A stretch of DNA of 64,000 nucleotides from Agapetus fuscipes. Taxonomy: Eukaryota > Arthropoda > Insecta > Trichoptera > Glossosomatidae. Of this stretch, positions 10,233-19,434 are shown piece by piece. The first letter of the stretch is position 1, and every line of letters begins with the position of its first letter. Location: NCBI GenBank assembly GCA_951799405.1, contig OX637362.1, positions 12,634,493-12,698,492 of the forward strand. Direction: 5' to 3'. The position numbers were made by a program, and so were the translations under genes. The notes under the pieces are model-generated. The model had not been told where the DNA came from, searched no databases, and worked only from the letters and a program-made list of their open reading frames with translations.

Positions 10233-10497
10233 CAAAATGGAACGCAACTAAGCTACACATATAGTGCAGCCTCTTGCCTGCGTTATCCCCGAAGGGATCG
10301 TATGTGGGGATTCGAGACCTATTTATTTTTACGGTAAAGGGGGCCGGCCTCACACCAACCACTTTCAGTTGAAGTAGGGGTTTACCAGCTCCCAGAGGGG
10401 CTGGTTCTCATTTCTTGTGTAGGCTGAGTAAACCTTGAGATCGAACCCTTGCTCTCGGCATGGAACGCAAGCACTTAAACAACTGAGCTATTGACTG
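10233..10497 (-). mobile_element. SINE-B copy
   Basis: Minus-strand copy from AACGCAACTAAGCTACACAT (3' end) through the GGGGGCCGGCCTCACACCAA body to a tRNA-like head ending AACTGAGCTATTGACTG. The body segment between the head and the GAGTAAACCTTG block is deleted. Confidence 0.85.
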
Positions 10498-11165
10498 TAA
10501 GACCCATTGTCGTGAAATGTTGATACAAATAAAGAAGAGAAGACTTAGAATTTTAAAAAGAAAAATAATGTCATTAATAATTTATACAAAAGATGAATAG
10601 TTCAATTCCCGTGTCCTATTAAAATGCAAAAAAAATATTCATTTCACAGACTCCGAACGGAGAATTTCTCTTGTGCAACTTAGGAAAAACTAACGTTCTT
10701 TTGACTTTAATTATCTCTTGGAATACATATTTCAGTGAGCTTTTTTTTGCCTCCAGTTGGAATAAGCTCGCAGCGTGAACTTTCGTCTCTCCTCAAGGCT
10801 TCTCTGTTTGCCGTAGCGCGGAAGCCTTCGCGTTATTAAGTACAACTCAAAGTGAAGTCTTGCACCCGTAAACTTGCAAACTTATTTTCAACTTAATTTG
10901 CGAGAATATGTCAGTGGACGGCGAAGGCAGTATTTCTAGAATCTTCCGGGATATGCTATTTTCATGACAATTTTTTTTGCTTAAATATGATGGTTATTTT
11001 GTTTAAAGTGAAAATTGTAATTTTTCAGTTCTTAAATTAACTTAACTCAAATTATCTAGATTTTCGGCAGTAATTTTGTGAAAGTTATTTTTAGAAGGTT
11101 AAATTAAAAATTCCATTTTTTGTTAAAAGTCACTTGGGTTTTTGTGTAGGTACTCAACCAGTTTT
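10498..11165. other. Unassigned AT-rich sequence
   Basis: No recognised family or coding region. Confidence 0.4.
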
Positions 11166-11169
11166 GGCG

Positions 11170-11375
11170 GAGCATCTTCTTAATCTAAATCTAGGTTGCA
11201 AAGATATGTATCATTTGAGATTCATATTAAATGCATTCCCACAAGCAGACACGAATAAGTTCGCGCTAACACATGCCGCATGTGGACCTACAATGGACCT
11301 ACAACATTAGCAAAGTTAAGTATATTTTTATGTGCAGTATGGGTGGTCAGCTTCATACCAACTTTTTAATCAAGA
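11170..11375 (-). repeat. RTa LINE 3' end with internal deletion
   Basis: TTAATCTAAATCTAGGTTGC through CATGCCGCATGTGGACCTAC, then a duplicated GGACCTACA and a jump to GCAGTATGGGTGGTCAGC. The middle of the 3' UTR is missing. Confidence 0.8.
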
Positions 11376-11450
11376 AATATAGCATGAAATACGAGAAATT
11401 TTCCCCATAATTTCTGTGTTTCTATGGCATATTCCCATTATCATATTTTT

Positions 11451-11708
11451 TACCGGTCTATAGTTCAGTTGGTAGAGTGCTTGCATACCGTTTCGTGAGC
11501 ACGGGTTCGAATCGCGCCGAGGGTGTCAGAAATGATTTCCCGTTTCGGTGTTTTTTTCAAATCCCAAAATAAAGTACCTGCAAGGCTTACTCAGCCTTCA
11601 CAAGAAATGAGTACCATTCCTCTCGGGAGCTGGGAAGCCCCCACTTCAAATGAAGTGGTTAGCGTAAGGCCGGCCCCCTTACCCGTAAAAATAAAGATTT
11701 TCCACTCG
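11451..11708 (+). mobile_element. SINE-B copy, 3'-truncated
   Basis: tRNA-like head with A-box TAGTTCAGTTGGTAGAG and B-box GGTTCGAATCGC, followed by GGGTGTCAGAAATGATTTCC and the CTTACTCAGCCTTCACAAG body. Ends at CCCGTAAAAATAAA, where an RTa end follows. Confidence 0.9.
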
Positions 11709-11710
11709 CC

Positions 11711-11968
11711 ATATTCCTTGACTTACAGGTTGGCATGCGACTGACCACCCATGCTGTAGAAAATGGTTCACTTTGCCAATGTCACCCCTGTTTCAAGGAC
11801 GGTCAGCAAGAGTTGCAGGGTATATGTCCATTTAAGATTTGGCTTTTATATTGTAGATTCACATGCGGCATGTGCAAGCACGAACACTTGTACGTGTCTG
11901 CTTGTGAGAATCCATGTAATGGGAATCCTCAATGTTATATATTTTTGCAACTTAGATTAGATTGGATT
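11711..11968 (+). repeat. RTa LINE 3' end with GATTA tail
   Basis: From CATATTCCTTGACTTACAGG to CTTAGATTAGATTGGATTAG. It follows the SINE-B copy directly. Confidence 0.88.
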
Positions 11969-11969
11969 A

Positions 11970-12050
11970 GACGTGCGAAACCCTTCGGGGATAATGCGGC
12001 AAGAAGTAATGTTATGTTATTTTGAATAACATATTATAAAAAAACAATCC
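11970..12050 (+). repeat. SINE-B-like fragment
   Basis: CCCTTCGGGGATAATGCGGC plus AAGAAGT matches the 3' half of SINE-B, without its terminal block. Confidence 0.5.
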
Positions 12051-12059
12051 TGAAGTGTG

Positions 12060-12620
12060 CAGTGTGTGTTTGTGGGCCGGACGGAGCCGAACGGTCACGG
12101 AAGTGGTCAAACTGCACCGTGTGAACTAATCAGGCCGTCGTTCATCAGTTCCCGGCAAGATGTCAACCGACTAAGACGTCAGCGACCAAGCACCAAGCGG
12201 TGCAAGAGGGGGCACTACAATGGAGCTCCCTCCCCCCCATCTACTTGGATTTCCTGCCAGCAAGGCACCCGCCTTGTGGACCAGAGGCATAGGAGCGCCC
12301 ACCCAGGGGCTCCCACGTGTGGAGGCGTCCGCCTTGTGAGCCGCCGCTAGCCTGGGGCGCTGGCCCAGGCCTTCCGTTCGGAACACCAGGCAACAGAATA
12401 GGGAGTGTTCTAGGGACAACCTGCAGGTCGTGCCAATCCCTAAATTCCCCTTTTTCCCCATATTAGTAGATTAAATAAACCCTTATTTGTTCATGTTAAA
12501 CTTATCTTTTAATTATACAACCTTCCCAAGATATAAGTAAGCAATACCAGAGAAAGAACCCCACGCCCTGAGAGTGATGCTGATGAGAGCTAGCCGGATG
12601 TAAGTATCCTGGTGATACCT
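12060..12620 (+). repeat. Repeat family R3 (LTR or leader-like)
   Basis: AATGGAGCTCCCTCCCC...CATCTACTTGGA and CTGAGAGTGATGCTGATGAG recur at 60330-60730 and, inverted, partly at 14955-15120. The segment is GC-rich, then has ATTAAATAAACCCTTATTTG, a polyadenylation-like stretch, before the shared GAGAAAGAACCCC block. The layout suggests an LTR with adjacent leader. No gag or pol was found. Confidence 0.55.
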
Positions 12621-13210
12621 TTCAATGTAAACATAACAGTAACACTATGAGTGTAGGTTAGTTGTGCTAATGCTACCCTTTTGGAGACAACGTGGTAGAA
12701 GGGTGCACTATATGGTACAACCTGATTTTCATTTAAGCAAGTCCAAGGAATGATAAATTAATATCACATTTGCGGAGCTATTTGGCCAACAGTGTTTACT
12801 CCTGAGGGTGCATCACGAGTAAACTTCTCCCTCTCAGGTGATGGATGACGCCCATAAGTGATCCAGACGCCTCCCTGAGGGTGCACCCCCCTATGACGAA
12901 TTATTATTGCAAGGGATGGACATCTGTTACCCCTGCAAGGAGTTGAACTCGGACCCTCTTGTTTCTGACCTCTCCCTTACCAACGTTGAAATGAGATAAA
13001 AGCGTTTTGGATATATCGATTTGATTGCCTGTGTTATCAGACATCCCTTTTATTGATGAGATAAATATAACGTCTTGATGAAATCAAAAGGACAGGTTTG
13101 GTAAATAAGATACAACTTTTAACTTTACAAACTGTGCCAATTAATTAATTTGGTTCAGTTACTAAAAGTCAGTAAACTTCATTGGCTGAGTCACATCGAG
13201 CAAATGGATC
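12621..13210. other. Unassigned sequence
   Basis: Holds a duplicated CTCCTGAGGGTGCA / CTCCCTGAGGGTGCA pair at about 12801 and 12871. Otherwise nothing recognised. Confidence 0.35.
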
Positions 13211-13214
13211 ATAG

Positions 13215-13545
13215 TGTTACGAACTATGAAATCAAAGTAGCTACACGCACTTATATTTGTACGATAGTGTGGGTAGAGCAATCTGTGAGTAGTTTATTAT
13301 GGCGGTAGTGCATAGAACGGCGTTCTGGTGTGAGAGAGAAATCAAAGAATGATCTGGAATATGCGAGAAAGATCTCTTTTGTACCTTTATATATGGACTG
13401 CAGTAGTGCGGAGAGCGATTAGTCGCTTCAAGAATTTTGCTGTAAAGACCAATAAGCAGAGGTTATCAATTGTTTAAATTAAGAATTGGAGTTTCAATAA
13501 AATATAACCTTAATAAAAACGTAATAATAGAAAAATCAAGTTGTG
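13215..13545 (+). repeat. Solo LTR fragment, TGTTACGAAC type
   Basis: Starts TGTTACGAACTATGA and has GGAATATGCGAGA, a TATA-like CTTTATATATGG and a polyadenylation-like CAATAAAATATAACC. These features recur in the inverted copy 13810-14173. No internal coding region is attached. Confidence 0.6.
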
Positions 13546-13549
13546 ATTA

Positions 13550-13809
13550 TGGACCCAAAAGAGACGCAGGACAGTGGTAAGGCCCAGATTTAGGTGTCTG
13601 GACAGAGAGAACCCTCTTCGTACACGTGTTGTATGTAGGTATGTGTCAGAAAACCCTACAAGACGCTCCGACAAAGCTTTTTATTTTCACATGTGGAAGA
13701 AGTTCTTCCCGTAAAGTTAAAATTAACGTTCAAAGAAAACAAGAATCCCCAAATCAGAAGCGTGGCCATAACTATAAAAGTATCTAAGTAGTTCGATGTT
13801 ACTGAAGAT
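13550..13809 (+). repeat. Repeat family X, first part
   Basis: TATGTGTCAGAAAACCCTAC, GAATCCCCAAATCAGAAGC and GATGTTACTGAAG parallel 42890-43075 and 17950-18145. The family resumes at about 14176 (GTACTCCTTGTAAGGTAGTA, CTAGATCACCAGTAG), so the LTR at 13810-14173 probably inserted into it. Confidence 0.6.
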
Positions 13810-14173
13810 TTTCGTTGTGTTCTTTAAATCAAACTACAATTTATTTATTTTACGCAACGTTGGCTAACAATGCACTGTCGGTTTTCTAGCTATAGCTTAT
13901 CGACTTCACGGCTCAATGTATCAATCGACTCTGGTCTCTCAAACAATTTGTGGTCTAAATATATAGCGTCTAAACGAACGCCTCTCGCATATTCCGGAAT
14001 TTTCTATAGTGAACCGTTCCACACACCTCTGTAGTTCCATACTTTTCTAGTTACGCATACCAACAGCAACGTGCCTGGGTACATACACATTCAAACTCAC
14101 AGTAGACTATACTAGAGCTGGACACACACACATAAGCAAGCCACGCAATCGGACTCATAGGTTCGTAACAAAA
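13810..14173 (-). repeat. Solo LTR, inverted, TGTTACGAAC type
   Basis: Read on the minus strand it starts TGTTACGAACCTATGAG, has GGAATATGCGAGAGG, CTATATATTTAGACC and a polyadenylation-like AAAATAAATAAATTG. It interrupts repeat X. Confidence 0.6.
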
Positions 14174-14175
14174 CT

Positions 14176-14340
14176 TTTGTCAGTACTCCTTGTAAGGTAG
14201 TAGCTAGATCACCAGTAGAATGTGACAGACATCCGTGTGTATGCTATTGAATAAGAAAGGTCTAGCACAAGCAGTGTTGGCTGCGATTGATCAACGAGGC
14301 CCATAGCTTCTTTGGGTAGTCGTTTCTAGAATGGTGATGA
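14176..14340 (+). repeat. Repeat family X, second part
   Basis: CAGTACTCCTTGTAAGG and GCTAGATCACCAGTAG match the consecutive block at 43092-43130. Confidence 0.55.
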
Positions 14341-14950
14341 TAAAAATAATATTTTTCAGAATAAACCCTGTGACCAATCCAACAATTGAAGGCACTCCTA
14401 TTTGACAATACATTAAAAAGTCAATTTAAAACTTCTTGCAAATAGTCCGCAAGGGACAGAACCCTCGGGAATCGGTAATGAAGTCAGGTGATTTGGTTTT
14501 GTGCTCTGCGCCGTTCGAATGTTCCAATTAAGACGTTACTGTCTACAATTTGGAGGCGAAGGTATTAACGTGGAATATTTTGTATAGAAAACGAAACCCG
14601 TATAGCTGGCTAGGTGTTTGTATAAGACAGGTAAAATCAGATATCGTACAAGCGCAGGGTTGGTTGTTTGCTTGGTGTAAAAATCCCGAAATTTCGGAAA
14701 TAAATAATAAAAACAAAAACATACGTATTTTCATCGCTTTTCAATGCATTTTTTTTTTTATTTAGATAAAGAACTAGATGAAACTTTTTGTTCACTATAA
14801 GTATTAACAAAAGCGTTACAAATCTATGATTTCCATAAAAATCAAAATTCCAACAGGTAGTTAAAAACCATTTGACTTATAAACATGTCGCAAAAAAAGG
14901 GAATTAACAAGAATACTGTTAGGTTTTTAAAATTGAAAGATACCTTTTGA
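14341..14950. other. Unassigned sequence
   Basis: Short frames on both strands at 14543-14765 overlap each other and have no recognisable domain. Confidence 0.4.
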
Positions 14951-14954
14951 TGTA

Positions 14955-15120
14955 CTTATAGGATACTCACTCCGGCCAACTTCTTCGGCATCACTCTCAG
15001 GGCTTGGGGTTCTTTCTTTGTGTTGCTTACGTTGTACTTTGGGAAGGGTTGAATATTGATAAAACAAGAGCTAATGTTAATAAAAGAGATTTAATCAATC
15101 TTCACATAAAACATATTTTA
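14955..15120 (-). repeat. Repeat family R3 fragment
   Basis: On the minus strand, TTAACATTAGCTCTTGTTTT, GCAACACAAAGAAAGAACCC and CCCTGAGAGTGATGCCGA match 60585-60690 closely. Confidence 0.75.
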
Positions 15121-15920
15121 AATGTTATTTTAAAAATAACATAACAATACATCTAATTTATGCCACTAAATTTAATAAATGTCAAATTAAGCTATTTGAC
15201 AATTCGGAATATTCAAATAAAGGAATATTTTTTGTTTTTTTTTTTTTTTATAAATGTTAACGATATACTTCCACATTACTGACTTATATTTTGTTTTTGG
15301 TTGCTAGATACCCTAGTTACATGGATGTGTGACATTATTTTGTCAGTGAAGATTTTTTTTTACAATTTGTGCTGTTAAAAACCAGTACGATGAATTACAA
15401 ATTCCTTAACTACGTGTGACGTTTGGCTGCCGAGAAAAAAATAAATTTGGGACACCCGTTCAAAAATGGTTTTGATTCAATTATCAATGATAATTGGATT
15501 AATTTTTATCTAGAAAAATGAATTGTGAAGAAAATGTATTGTATGGGTGAAAAACAGAATGAATCGGGATTTACCGTTTATTTTTGCGGCAACCCTGTCA
15601 GTTGTAAAGCTACATTCAAGGCGCAAACCATGAAATGAGCTAATTTATATGGACGGCGCTTAATGGTCGACGCAAAGCTATTAGACGTAATGCATCTGAA
15701 TGGACCTCTGGATATTTTTACCTTTTCTCGGCTAGCTTTTCGCCGTCGTTTTAAGAAATCAGGGAGCGCCATATAAAGTTAAAACGGTGTATTTTTAAAA
15801 GTCGATTGCAATGATTTGGAATTGTATTGTTATGTAAATATGAAATATAAATGTTTAAAATAAGTAGGTATTAGTTATAGGAATTCTGTATTGTATTGTG
15901 TGGGTAGGAATCATTGAGTA
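15121..15920. other. Unassigned AT-rich sequence
   Basis: No recognised family. A short minus-strand frame at 15578-15772 has no identifiable domain. Confidence 0.4.
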
Positions 15921-15924
15921 GAAT

Positions 15925-16267
15925 ACGTGAAGCATCGAGAAATAATAATTACTATGCCTTTCTGGAACTGTCTAGCAAATATAGGTCTAGATTGTACTGT
16001 TTTAAAGAGTATAAGAAGGGTGCCAGTGGCTTGCAGGGCCAGCAGTATCATACGAGATTTACAAACACATAGAACTAACTTGATCAGTGAACAGAAACCA
16101 AGTGAAATAGTCGAGAAAACTTTGTGAAAATAAATTATTTAAAAGAAATTAATTTAAAATTTAATTTAAATTATTTAAATTATTTAAAAGTGTAAAATAA
16201 ACAAATGTATAAGAAGACCTGTGTATTTTAATTTGAAAGACTTTTGAACCCTAATTTCGTAACAGTA
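15925..16267 (+). repeat. LTR 3' part ending CGTAACA
   Basis: GAGTATAAGAAGGGTGCCAG (TATA-like region), AAAGTGTAAAATAAAC (polyadenylation-like), then GAAGACCTGTGTATTTTAAT and AATTTCGTAACA at the end. 22400-22680 has the same order: AGGAGTATAAAGGGC, AAGTGTAAAATAAAC, GAAGACCGTTTTTTTATTTT. Confidence 0.6.
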
Positions 16268-16324
16268 TGTTTGAGATTTATTTTTCCTTATTCAATTTTC
16301 CAGACTTCAATTACAGACTAGACT

Positions 16325-16465
16325 AGGGGTGGAAGTCTCATCCATATCATCAATATCGGTAATATTTGTATGAACACTAATCAGCTGTTCACTTGCGGCC
16401 ATCTTGGATTGACAGGTCTTCATACAAGTATTCAGTATATCGTGGTGATGAGACTTCCAGCCCAG
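16325..16465. mobile_element. MITE with GGGGTGGAAGTCTCATC termini
   Basis: Left end GGGGTGGAAGTCTCATC and right end GATGAGACTTCCAGCCC are inverted repeats. The core AATCAGCTGTTCACTTGCGG and CCATCTTGGATTGACAGGTC recurs at 22010-22055. Target duplication not clear. Confidence 0.7.
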
Positions 16466-16499
16466 AATTCTAGACTAAATTTTCAGTACAAAATTCCTT

Positions 16500-16680
16500 C
16501 ATTAATAGGTTGACATGAGACTGACCACTCATTCTGTAAAAATAAGTTGAAGTTTGCAAACGTCACTCCTGCTGCAAAAGCTTACGTTCAGTTTAAACTA
16601 GCAGCATTCGTAACCGCGAACTTACGTTTATGTGCTTGTGAGCGTGCATTTAATTTGAATCAAAAATGTAAATTCATTGG
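16500..16680 (+). repeat. RTa LINE 3' end, diverged
   Basis: TAGGTTGACATGAGACTGAC followed by weakened middle blocks and CGTGCATTTAATTTGAATC. Older than most copies. Confidence 0.65.
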
Positions 16681-16689
16681 ATAGTTACT

Positions 16690-17060
16690 TAGAGCATGGA
16701 TAAAATAATGGCCAATTTTTCGGTTAAAGTTTTTACATAGTTGACTTTGTGATAATTCAAAACATTATTTGTGAATCAAATAAATTAACCTCAATATTCC
16801 TTCTTCGGCAAAAATACTGTTGAATTTATTTGTTCACAAATTTTACCATACACTACGAGAACACACGCCAAGACTTTCACAAAGTTTTACCAAAATAATT
16901 ATAAGAAGCAAAAATTCAAGCAATGACTGCAGATTTAAAAAAAAATCATCGGGCTTGGTTTTTGAGTAAAGAGTAATTTTATATTTTTTCTAAAGGAAAC
17001 TCAGCATTCATCATTAAAAACTGCGCTTCAAACAAATTATCCATACATATATATATTATG
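16690..17060. other. Unassigned AT-rich sequence
   Basis: TTCACAAATTTTACC-type inverted pieces occur, but no family is recognised. Confidence 0.35.
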
Positions 17061-17107
17061 TGTTTTTATGGGTTTCCGGGTAATTCGTTGACTATGCTTT
17101 TTCTTGA

Positions 17108-17147
17108 GCCGACGTTTCGAACCGATCACACGATTCCTCATTAGGGC
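17108..17147 (-). ncRNA. Hammerhead ribozyme-like motif, PLE-4, G5-to-A change
   Basis: On the minus strand: GCC, core CUAAUGA, an extra G, stem II GAAUC/GGUUC with an 8-nt loop, GAA, four-nt palindrome ACGU, C17, GGC. G5 of the core is A, which should abolish cleavage. Confidence 0.65.
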
Positions 17148-17181
17148 GGTCTTTTTGTGTGTGCGGTTGGCCAAAAGTACC

Positions 17182-17221
17182 GCCCTGATGATGAATCTTG
17201 TGATCGATTCGAAACGTTGGC
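17182..17221 (+). ncRNA. Hammerhead ribozyme, PLE-4 family, core complete
   Basis: GCC (17182-17184), perfect core CUGAUGA (17185-17191), extra U (17192), stem II GAAUC/GAUUC (17193-17210, 8-nt loop), GAA (17211-17213), self-complementary ACGU (17214-17217), U17 (17218), GGC (17219-17221). All invariant core residues are present. Stem I is only 3 bp and stem III 2 bp, so a dimeric form is expected. Confidence 0.75.
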
Positions 17222-17365
17222 TCGAGAAAAAGTATTGCCAACAGGTAACCCGGAAAACCATAAACATGAATTATATCTGTGAAAACTTAAAATTGAACAT
17301 ATAAATGATAAATTTTCGAATTAATGCCGTACTGGTCAGTCAAAAAAATATATATCTCAAGAATG

Positions 17366-17440
17366 GACGGACAGATAGAAGGACGGACTCAAGGACAGAT
17401 GCACGGACAGACGGATGGACGGACGGACGGACGGACAGGT
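17366..17440. repeat. GGAC/GACG microsatellite
   Basis: Imperfect GGAC units with five near-perfect units at the end, followed by a T-run. Confidence 0.85.
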
Positions 17441-17929
17441 TTTTTTTTTTAAAGTGTATACTTGTGACAAACAACTCATTCCTTTTTGTAATGTTATAAA
17501 TTATGTATACCTATCGGACTACAGACAAGGCAAAAAAAAAGAATAAAAAAAGTATAAATGAAAAATAATATTCTTCAAATTGGGATGTTTACCGAGCGGT
17601 GCCGCGGTCAGCCATGCGAAATAATAGGAATAATCTGGGACAAGAGAAGAAAGAGGAGAGAAGAAAAAAGAAACAACAAAATTAATAAAACTAACTTTTC
17701 GCATTAAAAAAATAATCCACACAGATCTCCTTTTTTAGATTACGTATTTACTTCATATTTTAGGCCCTCCAAGTTTTTTTTTTCATTATTTTTCTTTTAT
17801 CCCTTCCATTTACCTTTTTTCGATGAATGAATAATTTTAAGAATTTATATCTTGTGAATTTTCAGGTAATTGTTTTTTTATATTTAAAATTTAATTTTTT
17901 AAAGTACAGGCACTCTCCCACCACCTCCC
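17441..17929. other. Unassigned low-complexity sequence
   Basis: A- and T-rich runs. No recognised family. Confidence 0.35.
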
Positions 17930-18165
17930 ACCCAGTTCATACAACTCATGCGGAGTTGCTTCACTCGGTGAACAACATTACAATTTTTTTTTCAAGTGGC
18001 TGAGGGCCTTCCCGATGAAGTTAATCAGCTAGTGTAACTCTATTCGTGTCAAAGAAAAGAAAGTCCTCCAGATCAGAGGCTATTGCATGACTCTAAGGAA
18101 CCCCCCCTCCCCCGAATTTCGATGTTACTGAAGCTAATGTGCCTGACGGGAAAGCCTCCCTGACG
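17930..18165 (+). repeat. Repeat family X
   Basis: AGAAAGTCCTCCAGATCAGAGGC..TTGCATGACTCTAAGGA and GATGTTACTGAAGCTAATG match 42990-43080. Confidence 0.6.
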
Positions 18166-18286
18166 GGTATTTCGCGAGGAGCCATCTGCGCTCAGCGCAG
18201 TATATCAGTGTGTATGGGAAATATAGGTATAGATTTATATAAATGTAATAGATAGATATTAAATATATAGTTAAATAGTGAGAGGG

Positions 18287-18535
18287 CTACTGGCGTCCTC
18301 TTGCCGGTCTAGAGCTCGCAGTTGCGGACTCATGGTATGACTGACAGAAGCGCCTAAATGCAGTATAGTTGGCTCTATTGGCTATGAGATCAGAGTATCC
18401 GACCGGTCCTGACGCCGGTCGTACCGCGTCAAGGAGCGTTTCCCGTTGGGAGTGTTGTAGAGGGCATTCCCATAGTATGTGCCGCACATCCTGGGTAATG
18501 GCTCCACACGGACACTCCCCTCCCCCCCGGATGAC
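18287..18535 (-). pseudogene. R1/Jockey-type LINE ORF2 C-terminus
   Basis: Minus-strand reading gives a cysteine/histidine cluster (CPCGAITQDVRHILWECP, with one frameshift between CPCG and the rest), then LLDAVRPASGPVGYSDLIAN and a serine/arginine-rich end. A CxC-x7/8-H-x4-C knuckle followed by a short helix is usual at the C-terminus of I/Jockey/R1-type LINE ORF2. Only ~75 codons remain. This LINE type is not seen elsewhere in the window. GC content is clearly higher than in the flanks. Confidence 0.75.
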
Positions 18536-18794
18536 GCCCCGCTGAAAAAGATAATGGGCAAAGTGATAGTCATTTTATAAAATTTTATTTTTCAATGCAA
18601 TACGCCCACAGATCAAAAAAAGCATCTCTTTATTCCGTTTTCTATGAATACGCCCATAATTCATATGTTTGTTATCCTAGTTTTTAGCGACTGTTTAAAT
18701 ACTTGACGATAATTTATTTACAGAGCGCTGCTTTTTATGGGATTTTTATGTCACCTCAAGAGTCATCTGCATATTTTTTGACGCTAGTCTTAAA

Positions 18795-18998
18795 ATTTAA
18801 GATGTATATTTGATGTATTCCCACAAGTAGACACGTATAAGTTTGCGCTTAACCATGCCACTGTGAACCTACAGTATAAAATTCAATCTCAAATGAACAT
18901 AAGCCCTGCAACTTTTGCCGACCTTCCCTGAAACAGGGGTAACATTGGCAAAGTGAACCATTTTTTACAGTATGGGTGTCTCATACCAACCTATAAGA
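18795..18998 (-). repeat. RTa LINE 3' end
   Basis: ATTCCCACAAGTAGACACGT through CCATTTTTTACAGTATGGGT to CCTATAAG. The tandem tail is lost. Confidence 0.85.
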
Positions 18999-18999
18999 A

Positions 19000-19434
19000 T
19001 GATTATAACAAAAAAAAAACATTAAAACTTCTCAACAGCAAAAAAATAACATTTTTCTTAAGCAACAGGTTTTAATAAAAATGTAAAAAAAATACTCAGA
19101 AAAAAAATGTACATCTTGATCACTTTAACGTCAGCTATATCTCAAGTCGCAGACTATCTTTATTCTAATCTCGTGAGACAGTATTTAAGAAGCACTTTCC
19201 TACGAATTAGTGCAAACTTTACTCCTTGGGGTAACTAGAAATACGGTGCGGCCGTGGCAGGGGAAAAACACCCTTGCGAACTTGCGGGGGGACAAAGTGC
19301 GCCGAGAAAAGGCGTTCTAGTGTGGCTAAGTACGCTAAAACCTCAATAACCAACGCTTTAGTGTACAAATGTTTTAAAAAACAATTTGAAATATTTTATC
19401 TATTTGAATTACAGTAATTAATCAATATACTCAT
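19000..19434. other. Unassigned sequence
   Basis: No coding region or known family. Locally GC-rich at 19240-19310. Confidence 0.35.

Larger units (their letters stand above)
17064..17275. mobile_element. PLE palindrome (family PLE-4): two inverted terminal repeats
   Basis: Left arm ATGGGTTTCCGGGTAA...GACTATGCTTTTTCTTGAGCC and right arm GGCTCGAGAAAAAGTA...GGTAACCCGGAAAACCAT are inverted copies. Each arm contains a hammerhead-like motif directed outward. Inverted terminal-repeat pairs are typical debris of PLE integration. Confidence 0.8.

Noticed and set aside
12171..12461. GC-rich frames on both strands as genes
   Set aside because: They lie in repeat R3, overlap each other, and their reading is not kept in the second copy at 60320.
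13215..14173. A single 960-bp element bounded by TGTTACGAAC and GTTCGTAACA
   Set aside because: The two halves each contain their own LTR-like series of signals in opposite orientation, and repeat X lies between them, so two insertions explain the data better.
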